This document shows, piece after piece, positions 17,550 to 26,623 of a DNA stretch of 35,881 nucleotides (position 1 is its first letter; every line of letters starts with the position of its first letter). The position numbers and the translations under genes are program-made. The stretch is from Malaciobacter halophilus (GTDB lineage: Bacteria > Campylobacterota > Campylobacteria > Campylobacterales > Arcobacteraceae), in assembly GCF_002837275.1 (NCBI RefSeq), contig NZ_NXIF01000045.1:1-35881 (forward strand), read 5' to 3'. Below the pieces are notes generated by a model. The model made no database searches. It had not been told where the DNA came from and was given only the letters and a program-made list of their open reading frames with translations.

Positions 17550-18731
17550 TTATTGTTGTAATATTGTATAACTCTCTTTTCTTGCTAATTTAGTAGGTAA
17601 CTTTCTGTTTTCATTACTAACTACTAGTTCAAGCTCCTTTACAAACTCTTTAGTATTGGCTAAAAATGTTGCTTTTTGTTTTCCAGATAGTTTTACTTCC
17701 TTTCCTCTTCTAATAACTTTTAGTGGGTTAATAGCTCTTCCATTTTTGTATAAACCAAGGTGTAAGTGTGGTCCTGAGCTAAGTCCTGTACTCCCTACAT
17801 ATCCAATATGAGTACCTTTTCTTACATAGCTTCCAACTCTAAGACCACTTTTAAATCTACTTTGATGAGCATATAATGTTCTATAACCATTAGCATGTCT
17901 AATAATTATAGTATTTCCATATCCACCTCTTCTTCCTCTGAAGATAATCTTTCCATCACCAGCTGCATAAATTTTTCTACCTCTTGGTGCTGCAAAGTCA
18001 GTTCCTAAGTGTGCTCTATAACGTTTAAGAACTGGATGCCATCTTCTTCTTGTAAAGTGACTAGAAATTCTTTTATATGTCAATGGAATCTTAAAAAAAT
18101 AAGTTTTTGAAAAACCTTTTCCTCTTTCATCATAGTATTTATCATTGTGCCTATTTTTTAGCCTATAATGTCTTGTTCCATTTACTTCAACCATAGCTGC
18201 AATAAGATCTGGATTTCCAAAGTATTTTCCCATTCTAACTTTTTGCTTATATTTAAGTGCTACAAAATCACCTTTTTGGATACCTCTAAAATTAATACTT
18301 CTTCCATATACTCTCATAACTTCATTTGCTAAAGCTAAGTTTTCTGTTGCATCAAAAATATCTTTAAATGGTGACCTTTTGATTTCAATAGCAATAGTTT
18401 CACTTATCTCTTCATAAGCAATAGGTATTGCTTCAAACTCATATTTGCCTTTTTTTGTTTCATAAATATGAAGTTGCATCTCTTCAGAAACTGGTATTAA
18501 TACTTGTTTTAAACTACCATCATCATTTAATAGTAAGTTATATTCAATCCCTGCAACAATCTCTGAACAAAGCTCTTTATCCTCTTTTTCTAAACTAAAG
18601 TATAGTTTTTGAGAAATATTATACTTATCTAAGAAAGTTAAAAAACTTTCACCTTTAGGCCAAGTTAACTCCTGCACTTGTAAGCCAAAAACTGATGTTA
18701 AAAATATGATTAGTGTAAATATGATTTTCAT
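17550..18731 (-). CDS. M23 peptidoglycan endopeptidase, Csd3/Pgp3-like
   Basis: Exported LytM-type zinc peptidase of 393 residues. A signal peptide or anchor covers residues 1-17 (KIIFTLIIFLTSVFG). A middle region precedes the catalytic domain (about residues 230-345), which has the zinc motifs HLGTDF and PHLHLGLY and the YGNTIIIRH and GSTGLSSG strands. Length and layout match Helicobacter pylori Csd3/HdpA and Campylobacter Pgp3, D,D-endopeptidase/carboxypeptidases that trim crosslinks and set helical shape, in which an N-terminal domain covers the active site. It is divergent from the Csd6/Pgp2-like gene at 18809, so a cell-shape role is well supported, though not proven. Confidence 0.87.
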   Translation of the reverse strand: MKIIFTLIIFLTSVFGLQVQELTWPKGESFLTFLDKYNISQKLYFSLEKEDKELCSEIVAGIEYNLLLNDDGSLKQVLIPVSEEMQLHIYETKKGKYEFEAIPIAYEEISETIAIEIKRSPFKDIFDATENLALANEVMRVYGRSINFRGIQKGDFVALKYKQKVRMGKYFGNPDLIAAMVEVNGTRHYRLKNRHNDKYYDERGKGFSKTYFFKIPLTYKRISSHFTRRRWHPVLKRYRAHLGTDFAAPRGRKIYAAGDGKIIFRGRRGGYGNTIIIRHANGYRTLYAHQSRFKSGLRVGSYVRKGTHIGYVGSTGLSSGPHLHLGLYKNGRAINPLKVIRRGKEVKLSGKQKATFLANTKEFVKELELVVSNENRKLPTKLARKESYTILQQ

Positions 18732-18808
18732 TAGACTACTTTTATATAAAAATTAGGGGTATTATTATACAATTGCAAAACTTAAAAAAATATATTTGGA
18801 GTGTATGG

Positions 18809-19765
18809 ATGCGTATTATAGGACTTTTAGTCTTTAGTGTTGCTTTTTTATTTGCAGACTTAATAGATGTTTATAGAACACAAGGAATTGAGGCAGTAAA
18901 AGAGAAATTGGAACAACAATTACAAGAGAAAAGTTATTGGGATAAATTCCTAGAAAAAAAAGATATAAAATATGGATATTATGAATCTACAAAGTTTTTA
19001 ATTTTAGTAGATAAAAAGACTAAAGAGTTAAAAGTATATAAAAAAATAGATAATAAATTTTCTAAAATTGCACAAGATAGTGTAATAGTTGGTGAAAAAC
19101 CAGGTGATAAACAAGTTGAAGGAGATTTAAAAACTCCTGAAGGAGTATATGAATTAACATCAAAACTAACAAAACTAGATCCATTTTATGGTCCTTTGGC
19201 TCTTGTAACTTCATATCCAAACACTTTTGATAAGGCACAAAAGAAAAATGGTCATGGAATTTGGATACACGGAATGCCTTTAAATGAAAAAAGAGAAGAG
19301 TTTACTCAAGGATGTATTGCTTTAGATAATCCAAATTTACAAAATTTAGATAAACATATTGATATAAATGAATCATTGGTTTTAATCTCAAAAGAGACTA
19401 TTACAGAAGTGAATAAAGAGGATATTAGTTCCATTTTATCTTTTATTTATAAGTGGAAGGATGCATGGAGAAAATCAGATATAAAAAAGTATTTGTCTTT
19501 TTATTCAAAGGATTTTAAAAGATTTGATGGTCTAGGTTTAGAAGGTTTTGCAAAATATAAAGAAAGAATTTTTTCAAGAAAAGAGAATAAGACTATTATT
19601 TTTTCTAATATAAATATAGTTCCTTATCCAAACTCTTTAAATAAAAAGATGTTTAAAGTTTTAATGGATGAAAAGTATAGAACTAAAAACTATAAGTTTG
19701 ATGGTAAAAAGGAGCTATTTATAGAACTAAAAAATGACAGAATAGAGATTCTAACTGAGGGGTAA
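18809..19765 (+). CDS. YkuD-domain L,D-carboxypeptidase/transpeptidase, Csd6/Pgp2-like
   Basis: Exported peptidoglycan-modifying enzyme, 318 residues from ATG 18809. This start gives a clean signal peptide (MRIIGLLVFSVAFLFA) and has GGAG eight bases upstream; a TTG at 18773 would add 12 residues and lies next to a TATTATAC promoter-like box. The YkuD domain (about residues 55-200) contains the catalytic HGIWIHGMP and the cysteine in TQGCIALDN. The C-terminal 110 residues look like the NTF2-like domain found in H. pylori Csd6 and C. jejuni Pgp2, which act as L,D-carboxypeptidases trimming tetrapeptides to tripeptides. L,D-transpeptidase activity cannot be excluded. Confidence 0.88.
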   Translation: MRIIGLLVFSVAFLFADLIDVYRTQGIEAVKEKLEQQLQEKSYWDKFLEKKDIKYGYYESTKFLILVDKKTKELKVYKKIDNKFSKIAQDSVIVGEKPGDKQVEGDLKTPEGVYELTSKLTKLDPFYGPLALVTSYPNTFDKAQKKNGHGIWIHGMPLNEKREEFTQGCIALDNPNLQNLDKHIDINESLVLISKETITEVNKEDISSILSFIYKWKDAWRKSDIKKYLSFYSKDFKRFDGLGLEGFAKYKERIFSRKENKTIIFSNINIVPYPNSLNKKMFKVLMDEKYRTKNYKFDGKKELFIELKNDRIEILTEG

Positions 19766-19786
19766 AACTTTCTTTAACCCCTTTTT
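19758..19786 (+). terminator. Intrinsic terminator after the YkuD gene
   Basis: AGGGGT (19758-19763) pairs with ACCCCT (19777-19782), with additional AAA/TTT pairing inside, and is followed by TTTT. It includes the stop codon of the YkuD gene and lies immediately before the purL promoter. Confidence 0.6.
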
Positions 19787-19796
19787 AGATATAATC
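19786..19796 (+). promoter_or_regulatory. Likely purL promoter -10 box
   Basis: TATAAT at 19790-19795, preceded by TAGA, is a consensus sigma70 -10 box 37 bases before the purL ATG and directly after the preceding terminator. No clear -35 is visible, which is common in Campylobacterota promoters. Confidence 0.6.
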
Positions 19797-19831
19797 GCAT
19801 CTTAACTATGAAATAACTTTTAAGGTAACAG

Positions 19832-22045
19832 ATGCAACAAAAAGAGATGAATATTGAAGAGATAGCTTTAGCGCACTCTTTAACACTTGAGGAATTAGGT
19901 CAAATAAGAGATATTTTAAGAAGAGAACCAAACCATGTAGAGATTGGTATCTTCTCTGCTATGTGGAGTGAGCACTGCTCATATAAATCAAGTAAAAAAT
20001 ATTTAAATGGTTTTCCTACAAAAGCTCCATGGGTTATTCAAGGACCAGGTGAAAATGCTGGTGTTATTGATATTGGAGATGGATACGCTGCTGTATTTAA
20101 AATGGAATCACATAATCACCCTTCATTTATTGAACCATATCAAGGTGCTGCTACTGGTGTTGGTGGTATCTTAAGAGATGTATTTACAATGGGAGCAAGA
20201 CCAGTTGCTAATATGAACTCTATTAGGTTTGCTGGAATTGAAGGTAATAGTGAAACTGCACAAAAACATAGATATTTATTAAGAGGTGTTGTTGCTGGAA
20301 TTGGTGGATATGGTAACTGCATGGGAGTTCCTACAATAGGTGGTGAAACAACTTTTGAAGAGTGTTATGCAGGTAATAATCTTGTAAATGCATTTACTTT
20401 AGGTCTTGCAAAAGCCGATGAAATATTCTTAGGAATTGCAGAAGGAGTTGGAAATCCTGTTATGTATGTGGGAAGTAAAACAGGAAGGGATGGACTTGGT
20501 GGAGCTGTTATGTCAAGTGCATCATTTGATGAAGATAGTGAATCAAAAAGACCAACTGTTCAAGTTGGTGACCCTTTTACTGAAAAACTACTTTTGGAAG
20601 CTTGCTTAGAGTTATTTAAAGAAGATTTAATTATTGGTATTCAAGATATGGGTGCAGCTGGATTAACTTCATCTTCATTTGAGATGGCAGGAAGAAGTAA
20701 TAGCGGTATGATTATGCATCTTGATAAAGTGCCAGCAAGAGAAGAAGGAATGACTCCTTATGATTTTATGCTTAGTGAATCTCAAGAAAGAATGCTTATT
20801 TGTGCTAAAAAAGGTTGTGAGCAAAAAATTATAGATATTTTTGAAAAGTGGGAACTTGATGTTGCAGTTATTGGAGAAGTGACAAATACTGGAAATATGG
20901 AACTATTTTGGCATGGAGAAAAATGTGCGGAAGTTCCTGTTCAACCAGTAAGTGAGCAAGCTCCTGTTTTAAATAGACCTATAAAAGAACCAGAATATTT
21001 AAAAAATATAGAAGATATAACAATAAATAAAGATATTTCAAATCAAGAAGCATTTGATGTAATGTTTAGTGATATGGAAGTAGTAGATAAATCTTGGGTA
21101 TATGACCAATATGACTCAATGGTTCAAACAAATACTGTAAAAGGACCAGGAAAATTAGATGGTTCTTCAATTAGAGTAAAAGAGACTGGGAAAGCTCTTG
21201 CTATGAGTGCTGATTGTAATACTAGGTTTTGTTATATAAATCCAAAATTAGGTGCTAGTGCAGCAGTTATGGAATCTGGAAGAAATGTAGCAATGACTGG
21301 TGCTATGCCAAAAGCAATTACTGATTGTTTAAATTTTGGTAATCCTGAAAATCCAGAAGTTATGTGGCAGTTTGCACAAGCTTGTGAAGGTATCAAAGAT
21401 GCTTGTAGAGAGCTAATTACTCCAGTAGTTGGTGGAAATGTTTCACTTTATAATGAAACAAATGGTGTTGGAGTTTTCCCAACTCCTTCAATTGCAATGG
21501 TTGGTGTAAATGAAGATGCAAATAAAGTGTTACCTTCAAATTTACAAAAAGATGGAAGTCTTATTTATTTATTAGGTGAAACAAAAGCTGAATTTGGTGG
21601 AAGCTTATACCTGAAAAAAATGTATGATAAAGTTGCTGGAGTTCATCCAGAAGTTGACTTTGAAAAAGAGTTGAAACTTTGGAATACAGTTATTGAAGCT
21701 AATAAACAATCTCTTTTATTATCAGCAAAAGATGTAAATGTGGGTGGTATTGCTATTTCATTAGCAAAAATGGCTGTTGTTGGAAATAGAGGTGTTGAAG
21801 TTGATGTTAAACTTAATGATTCAAAAGAGATTTTTTCTGAATCTTTAAGTAGAGCACTAGTTGAAGTATCTGCTTCAAATAAAGATGCTTTTGAAGCTGT
21901 TGCAAAAGAGAATGGAATCTCATATGAACAAATTGGTGTAGTAAAAGGTGACAGCATAAGTATAAATGATATAAAAGTTGAATTATCAAAAGCTAGTGAT
22001 ATTTATTTTAATAAGTTTAAACAAGTTATTGAACAAGACTTATAA
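19832..22045 (+). CDS. purL: Phosphoribosylformylglycinamidine synthase, PurL subunit
   Basis: ATP-dependent synthetic subunit that converts FGAR to FGAM in purine biosynthesis. The 737 residues are the small form of PurL, which in related bacteria works with separate PurQ and PurS subunits; neither is in this window. Signatures include [17 protein letters not shown] (about residues 45-61), [20 protein letters not shown] (about 94-113), [17 protein letters not shown] and the second-half [19 protein letters not shown] precedes the ATG. It has its own promoter and terminator, so it is transcribed separately from purH, which follows. Confidence 0.97.
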   Translation: MQQKEMNIEEIALAHSLTLEELGQIRDILRREPNHVEIGIFSAMWSEHCSYKSSKKYLNGFPTKAPWVIQGPGENAGVIDIGDGYAAVFKMESHNHPSFIEPYQGAATGVGGILRDVFTMGARPVANMNSIRFAGIEGNSETAQKHRYLLRGVVAGIGGYGNCMGVPTIGGETTFEECYAGNNLVNAFTLGLAKADEIFLGIAEGVGNPVMYVGSKTGRDGLGGAVMSSASFDEDSESKRPTVQVGDPFTEKLLLEACLELFKEDLIIGIQDMGAAGLTSSSFEMAGRSNSGMIMHLDKVPAREEGMTPYDFMLSESQERMLICAKKGCEQKIIDIFEKWELDVAVIGEVTNTGNMELFWHGEKCAEVPVQPVSEQAPVLNRPIKEPEYLKNIEDITINKDISNQEAFDVMFSDMEVVDKSWVYDQYDSMVQTNTVKGPGKLDGSSIRVKETGKALAMSADCNTRFCYINPKLGASAAVMESGRNVAMTGAMPKAITDCLNFGNPENPEVMWQFAQACEGIKDACRELITPVVGGNVSLYNETNGVGVFPTPSIAMVGVNEDANKVLPSNLQKDGSLIYLLGETKAEFGGSLYLKKMYDKVAGVHPEVDFEKELKLWNTVIEANKQSLLLSAKDVNVGGIAISLAKMAVVGNRGVEVDVKLNDSKEIFSESLSRALVEVSASNKDAFEAVAKENGISYEQIGVVKGDSISINDIKVELSKASDIYFNKFKQVIEQDL

Positions 22046-22063
22046 TAACTAAAGTCTTAATCT

Positions 22064-22100
22064 AAGCCAAACTCATATGTGAGTTTGGCTTTTTTATTTT
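22064..22100 (+). terminator. Intrinsic terminator after purL
   Basis: A 12-bp stem AAGCCAAACTCA, loop TATG, TGAGTTTGGCTT (22064-22091) runs into TTTTTATTTT. It is among the strongest terminators in the window and sits between purL and purH, so purH probably has its own promoter or depends on readthrough. Confidence 0.9.
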
Positions 22101-22128
22101 CTAAAATTTTACAGGGAGAAACATTTTA

Positions 22129-23661
22129 ATGAGAGCTTTAATTAGTGTTAGTGATAAAAGTGGTGTTGAAAATTTTGCACGAGAGTTAGTATCTTTAGGT
22201 TATGAGATTATTTCTACAGGTGGTACTTATAAAAAGCTTCAAGATGCAGGAATAAAAGTAATAGAAGCAGATGAAGTTACAAAATTTCCTGAGTGTTTTG
22301 AAGGAAGAGTTAAAACTTTAAATCCATATATTCATGGTGGAATTTTATATAGAAGAGATAAAGAATCACACAAAACACAAGCAAAAGAGCTTGGTGTTGA
22401 AGGCATTGATTTAGTGTGTGTAAACTTATATCCTTTTAAAGAAACTATTGAAAAAACAGATGATTTTGAACAAATTATTGAAAACATTGATATTGGTGGA
22501 CCAGCGATGGTTAGAAGTGCTGCAAAGAACTTTGATAGTGTTATAATTGTAACTGATGTGGCTGATTATGATACTGTATTAAATAATCTTAAAAATGATA
22601 CAAATACAGTAGAATTTAGAAGAGATATGATGATTAAAGCATATGAGCATACAGCTGCCTATGACTCTATGATTGCAAACTATATGAATAAAAGATTTAA
22701 CAATGGAATGGGTGCAAAACAGTTTATTGTAGGGAATAAAGTATTTGATACAAGATACGGTGAAAATCCACATCAAAAAGGTGCTTTATATGAGTTTGAT
22801 AAACACCTATCAAATAAATTTATCACATTAAAAGGTGAAGCTAGTTTCAATAACATGGGAGATATTTCAGGTGCTGCTAAAATAGCAAGTGCATTCGGTG
22901 ATGAAAATGCAGTATGTATTGTAAAACATGGAAATCCATGTGGTTTTGCTATTAAAGATACACTACTAGAATCATATACACAAGCACTAAAATGTGACCC
23001 AATCTCTGCATTTGGTGGAGTTGTTGCAGTAAATGGAATAGTTGATTTAGACCTTGCAGTTAAAATGAATGAAATCTTTTTAGAAGTAGTTTTTGCAGCT
23101 GATTTTACACCTGAGGCTGAACAAGAACTAAATAAAAAGAAAAGAATCAAACTATTTAAACAAGGTACAAAAAAATTAGAGCTTTCAAATGATGATTTTA
23201 ACTTTAAAATTGTTGATGGTGGTTTTGTATATCAAGATGCTGATAAAGTAGAAGATGATGAAGTTAAAAATAGTGAACTAAAATCAAAAAGAGAAGCAAC
23301 ACAACAAGAGATAAAAGATATGGAAATAGCATATAAAATAGCAAGTTTGACAAAATCAAATTGCGTAGTATATGTGAAAAACTCTGCAATGGTAGCTGTT
23401 GGTATGGGTATGACAAGTAGAGTAGATGCAGCAAAAGCAGCTTTAAGAAAAGCAGAAGATTTAGGACTTGATGTAAGTGGTTCAGTACTAGCAAGTGAAG
23501 CATTTTTCCCATTTAGAGATAGTATTGATGCAGCCCAAGAAGCAGGTGTAAAATGTGTAATCGAACCAGGTGGAAGTATAAGAGATGATGAGATTATACA
23601 AGCAGCCAATGAGTTTGGAATGGCACTTTATTTTTCAGGAAAAAGACACTTCTTGCACTAA
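22129..23661 (+). CDS. purH: Bifunctional AICAR formyltransferase/IMP cyclohydrolase
   Basis: Catalyses the last two steps to IMP. The 510 residues begin with the MGS-like IMP cyclohydrolase domain (about 1-190: [49 protein letters not shown]), followed by the AICAR transformylase domain with [25 protein letters not shown] (catalytic Lys-His) and the C-terminal [16 protein letters not shown] and [13 protein letters not shown] ending typical of the family. GGGAGAAAC lies upstream of the ATG. Only the terminator of purL separates it from that gene, which makes a local purine cluster. Confidence 0.97.
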   Translation: MRALISVSDKSGVENFARELVSLGYEIISTGGTYKKLQDAGIKVIEADEVTKFPECFEGRVKTLNPYIHGGILYRRDKESHKTQAKELGVEGIDLVCVNLYPFKETIEKTDDFEQIIENIDIGGPAMVRSAAKNFDSVIIVTDVADYDTVLNNLKNDTNTVEFRRDMMIKAYEHTAAYDSMIANYMNKRFNNGMGAKQFIVGNKVFDTRYGENPHQKGALYEFDKHLSNKFITLKGEASFNNMGDISGAAKIASAFGDENAVCIVKHGNPCGFAIKDTLLESYTQALKCDPISAFGGVVAVNGIVDLDLAVKMNEIFLEVVFAADFTPEAEQELNKKKRIKLFKQGTKKLELSNDDFNFKIVDGGFVYQDADKVEDDEVKNSELKSKREATQQEIKDMEIAYKIASLTKSNCVVYVKNSAMVAVGMGMTSRVDAAKAALRKAEDLGLDVSGSVLASEAFFPFRDSIDAAQEAGVKCVIEPGGSIRDDEIIQAANEFGMALYFSGKRHFLH

Positions 23662-23668
23662 AAAGATT

Positions 23669-23700
23669 GAAAGATTGTTTTTAAAAACAATCTTTCTTTT
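23669..23700 (+). terminator. Intrinsic terminator after purH
   Basis: Perfect 14-bp inverted repeat GAAAGATTGTTTTT/AAAAACAATCTTTC (23669-23696), in practice with a small A/T loop, followed by TTTTAT. It begins eight bases after the purH stop. Confidence 0.85.
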
Positions 23701-23837
23701 ATAATATTATTCTTAAAATAGTTTATCTTTGAAACTAATATACAATTAATAAAATAATATTTATTGTCTTATTGATATTACTAATCTAAGATTCTTTTAT
23801 ATAAAACGTAGTATTAAATAGTTATACTAGAAAGGAA

Positions 23838-23887
23838 AATAGATTTACAACCCAAAAGAAGGGTTGATTTTATAACTACTTATAGTT
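23838..23887. terminator. Possible terminator hairpins after the lipoprotein gene
   Basis: Two small inverted repeats lie just past the lipoprotein stop on the - strand: ATAACTA/TAGTTAT (about 23872-23889) and CAACCC/GGGTTG (about 23850-23868). Neither has a strong T run on the - strand. The rest of 23701-23889 is AT-rich sequence in which I see no gene. Confidence 0.35.
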
Positions 23888-23889
23888 AT

Positions 23890-24999
23890 TTATTTTAAAT
23901 CTTTTTCTTTATATCTAGTTCCTTTACCAAAATTCTTTGATTCATCCTCTAAAAATAGAATTAATGCTCTTCTATAACTTCTTATTGTACTAATATAAAA
24001 ACCCTTAAACTCAAGTGTTTTAAATTGTTTTGAAATATTTGTTATTTTTTTCTCTTTTTTATCAATTATATTTAAATAAGTGAAAGTTAAATTACTTTTT
24101 CCACCAAAAAATACATCAAATAAAATAGAAACTCCAATAAAAGCTAAACCAGCTTGAGCTGAATGTAAAGAAGAGTGTCCTGATAACTTTGTTAAGTTCA
24201 TAGATATGCTACCTAAGTTATCTGCATTTGTAATTCTACTTACATCTGTAAAAAGCTTAATATCTTTATTGGCATCTAATTCATCACCTGTAAAAGTACC
24301 AGAAGTTTGAAATAAAACAACTTTATCTGCATCATCTGGATTATCTACAAGAGTAAAACCATAAGTACTTAATTGTTCTTTTAAGATTGGACCTGGATTA
24401 ATACCTTTTCTTAGTACAGTTATTCCAAGCTTTTTTTCTTTGAAAGCTTTTTCATCTAAAACTAACCTGAATGAAGTTTGGAATTTACTTGTAAACTTAG
24501 GATCATTTTTATATGTATCTAGCATTAATAAAGAAATTCCAAACATATCACTTAATATCTCATTGTAAGTATCATATTTCTTAGTAGATACTAATACTCC
24601 TGATTCTAAATTAAACTTCATATTAAAAGGTTTATTGATTTTTTTTGAAGTAGTTTTACTTAATGTTTTATAATCAAGTTCTTCACCTTCATAATAAAAT
24701 AAAGGTATATTTTTGTTGTATCCATCAAATACTTTTTCTTTACTAGGCATATGAACAATACCTTCTGGAAATTTTATTTCATATGAAACTTTACTTTTTT
24801 CAATAAAATCTTTGATATTTAAAAGAACTTCTTTTGTTTTTATAGGAGTCAAATCTTCAAAATAAACTTTAAGCTTTTTATGTTCCATTAAATCTTCTTT
24901 TGAAGATGGAATATATAAACCTTGAGCATTTTGAGATAAACAACCACTAAATGTAATTGTAAGTAGTATTGTTGTTAAAATAAACAATAATTTTTTCAT
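23890..24999 (-). CDS. Unrecognised lipoprotein
   Basis: Secreted lipoprotein of 369 residues by its signal: KKLLFILTTILLTITFSGC, with the lipobox cysteine at about residue 20 (TFSGC). No family is recognised. The mature part is lysine-rich with mixed alpha/beta character. A short hydrophobic Gly/Ala-containing stretch (AQAGLAFIGVSILFDVFFGG, about residues 278-297) may be a membrane-interacting or amphipathic segment. AAGGAAAATC lies before the ATG. The gene is alone, converging on purH and divergent from the thioesterase gene, so context gives no function. Serine after the lipobox cysteine at +2 is not present (it is Leu), which neither fixes nor excludes outer-membrane location. Confidence 0.75.
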   Translation of the reverse strand: MKKLLFILTTILLTITFSGCLSQNAQGLYIPSSKEDLMEHKKLKVYFEDLTPIKTKEVLLNIKDFIEKSKVSYEIKFPEGIVHMPSKEKVFDGYNKNIPLFYYEGEELDYKTLSKTTSKKINKPFNMKFNLESGVLVSTKKYDTYNEILSDMFGISLLMLDTYKNDPKFTSKFQTSFRLVLDEKAFKEKKLGITVLRKGINPGPILKEQLSTYGFTLVDNPDDADKVVLFQTSGTFTGDELDANKDIKLFTDVSRITNADNLGSISMNLTKLSGHSSLHSAQAGLAFIGVSILFDVFFGGKSNLTFTYLNIIDKKEKKITNISKQFKTLEFKGFYISTIRSYRRALILFLEDESKNFGKGTRYKEKDLK

Positions 25000-25201
25000 T
25001 TTGATTTTCCTTGTGTGTTACTTTATTTTTGAAAGTAGAATTATATAAAAATAAAGTTTGAATATAATTAATTATCATATTCTAGTTTAATAAAAAAGAA
25101 TAATTGTTAATAACTGCTAAAATAATTTTTTATCATTTGTGAATTGCCATTAATTTTTGATGGTATAATAATGATTAATCTATATATTAGTATTCTCACT
25201 C

Positions 25202-25230
25202 TTGACAATATGGATTAAATTGCATATATT
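25202..25230 (+). promoter_or_regulatory. Sigma70 promoter of the thioesterase gene
   Basis: TTGACA at 25202-25207 and TATATT at 25225-25230 are separated by exactly 17 bases and lie 22 bases before the GTG start at 25252. This is a near-consensus promoter, unusual in this window for having a clear -35 box. The remaining bases of 25000-25201 are AT-rich with no visible gene and should hold the lipoprotein promoter on the other strand. Confidence 0.75.
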
Positions 25231-25251
25231 CTAATTACTAAAGGAGTTTTT

Positions 25252-26004
25252 GTGGAAAACTATTTTGATAAAGAGTTTGAATTAAGATTTTTTGAGATGA
25301 ATAGATTAGGGGAGGCTTCTCCTATTGCTATTTTGACTTTGCTTCAAGAAGCTGCTGCTGAGCATTGTCATTATGCTGGGCATAATCTTTTGTCTTTGAT
25401 GTCAGAAAATCTTGGATGGGTATTGTTATCTGGCGTGATGCAAATGCAACGCTATCCTTTGTATAAAGAGAAAATTATTATTAGAACTTGGATATCAAAA
25501 TATCATGCTATTAGAGGAGTTCGTGAAAATATTATCTATGATGAAAACTACAATATTATAGGAAGAGCTAGGGGTTTATGGCTTTTTTATGATATAAAAA
25601 GAAGAAGACCAAGAAAAATACATCCAGACTTTTTAAAAAGATGGTCATCTTATGATTTGATTTCTTTAAATCACACTATAACAGATAAAATTGAACCACT
25701 TGATTCTTTTGAATATAGAAAAGAGTTTAAAGTAAATATGTACGATACTGATACAAATAAGCATGTAAATAATCTTAGATATTTACAATGGCTAATTGAA
25801 TCAATACCTGATGAGGTACTAAATAATTACTATTTGTATTTTATTGATGGGCGTTTTATATCAGAAGCCCAGTATGGTGATATAATTTTATCTTCTACAA
25901 AAAAAGATGTAACTGATAACTCTTTTATTCATACAATTCAAATAAAAGGAACAAATAAAGTTTGTGCCACTGGAAAAACCATATGGAAAAAAATAGAAAA
26001 ATAG
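25252..26004 (+). CDS. Acyl-ACP thioesterase (FatA/FatB-like family)
   Basis: Double hot-dog thioesterase of 250 residues that releases fatty acids from acyl-ACP or acyl-CoA. The second half carries the catalytic motif MYDTDTNKHVNNLRYLQW (about residues 163-180), matching the Asn-x-His region of plant-type FAT enzymes; the first half has GEASPIAILTLLQEAAAEHC and the RTWISKYHAIRG strand. The GTG start is set by AAGGAG nine bases upstream, and no ATG lies nearby. It stands alone: no fatty-acid genes are adjacent, so its substrate chain length and purpose are open. It ends seven bases from the oppositely oriented diiron-protein gene. Confidence 0.87.
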   Translation: MENYFDKEFELRFFEMNRLGEASPIAILTLLQEAAAEHCHYAGHNLLSLMSENLGWVLLSGVMQMQRYPLYKEKIIIRTWISKYHAIRGVRENIIYDENYNIIGRARGLWLFYDIKRRRPRKIHPDFLKRWSSYDLISLNHTITDKIEPLDSFEYRKEFKVNMYDTDTNKHVNNLRYLQWLIESIPDEVLNNYYLYFIDGRFISEAQYGDIILSSTKKDVTDNSFIHTIQIKGTNKVCATGKTIWKKIEK

Positions 26005-26011
26005 TTTTTAT

Positions 26012-26479
26012 TTAAAACTCTGCACTTTGTACCCAATTATTTGGTTCTTGTATAAAATGAACAATCTCTTCTAATATAGCTTTATGTTTTAACTCTTCTT
26101 TTGCTATATCTATAAAAGCAGTTTTTTCTTCTTCATCTTCAAGTTCATTAGCTTTATCAATATAAAATTGGTAAGAGTCTTCTTCTCTTTTTATTGCATC
26201 TTCATAAAATTTAACTTGCTCTGCATCAAAAGTTACACTATCTCTTTGTTCATTTAATGTTTCAAATATTGTTTTTGTATCTGTTGAAATATCAATAGAT
26301 TTAAAATCTGAACCATCTTTATCTCTCATGCTTTTAAAAACATTATAGTGTTGTACTTCAGCTTCAGCTAAAATATCAAATACTTTTTTTAAGCCATTAT
26401 TAGGTGCTTTTGAAGCTAAATAATTGTAGTAAGCTTCTCCATCTTTTTCAACTTTCATAGCATAATCATAAACATTCAT
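26012..26479 (-). CDS. Rubrerythrin-like ferritin-fold diiron protein
   Basis: Four-helix-bundle protein of 155 residues with the pattern of a diiron site: Glu in KVEKDGEAYYNYLA (helix 1), ExxH in AEAEVQHYNVF (helix 2), Glu in AIKREEDSYQFY (helix 3) and ExxH in IAKEELKHKAILEE (helix 4). No rubredoxin domain follows, so it is a ferritin-like/rubrerythrin-core protein rather than full rubrerythrin. Family members handle peroxide, oxygen or iron in the cytoplasm; the exact reaction is not readable. GGGAG precedes the ATG. Its promoter is overlapped by an 18-base perfect palindrome, pointing to repressor control, plausibly redox- or metal-responsive. Confidence 0.87.
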   Translation of the reverse strand: MNVYDYAMKVEKDGEAYYNYLASKAPNNGLKKVFDILAEAEVQHYNVFKSMRDKDGSDFKSIDISTDTKTIFETLNEQRDSVTFDAEQVKFYEDAIKREEDSYQFYIDKANELEDEEEKTAFIDIAKEELKHKAILEEIVHFIQEPNNWVQSAEF

Positions 26480-26502
26480 AGTAACTCCCTTTTATGTTCT
26501 TT

Positions 26503-26533
26503 TAATCTTAGCTAAGATTAATTATGTTGTCAA
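26503..26533 (-). promoter_or_regulatory. Promoter with overlapping palindromic operator of the diiron-protein gene
   Basis: On the - strand TTGACA (26533-26528) and TAAGAT (26510-26505) are 17 bases apart. The perfect 18-base palindrome TAATCTTAGCTAAGATTA (26503-26520) includes the -10 box, so a dimeric protein bound there would block RNA polymerase. The palindrome is 24 bases before the ATG. No other copy was noticed in the window; the binding protein is unknown. Confidence 0.7.
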
Positions 26534-26623
26534 TATCTATGAGTAAAAGAGTAGTAGTTTAATAAATTAGTTAGTAAAAGTTTGTTATTAGTATCATATA
26601 TATAATATACTAAAAGGTCTAAT

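Noticed and set aside
22773-23609. Long - strand open frames opposite purH
   Set aside because: They mirror the purH coding frame, with Ser/Ala-rich translations; purH is complete and canonical.
23701-23889. Small RNA between purH and the lipoprotein gene
   Set aside because: There is a CAACCC/GGGTTG hairpin, but no convincing promoter or T run; the hairpins may simply end the lipoprotein transcript.
26003-26019. AGTTTT/AAAACT repeat between the thioesterase and diiron genes
   Set aside because: Only six A/T-rich pairs and no T run; too weak for a terminator call.
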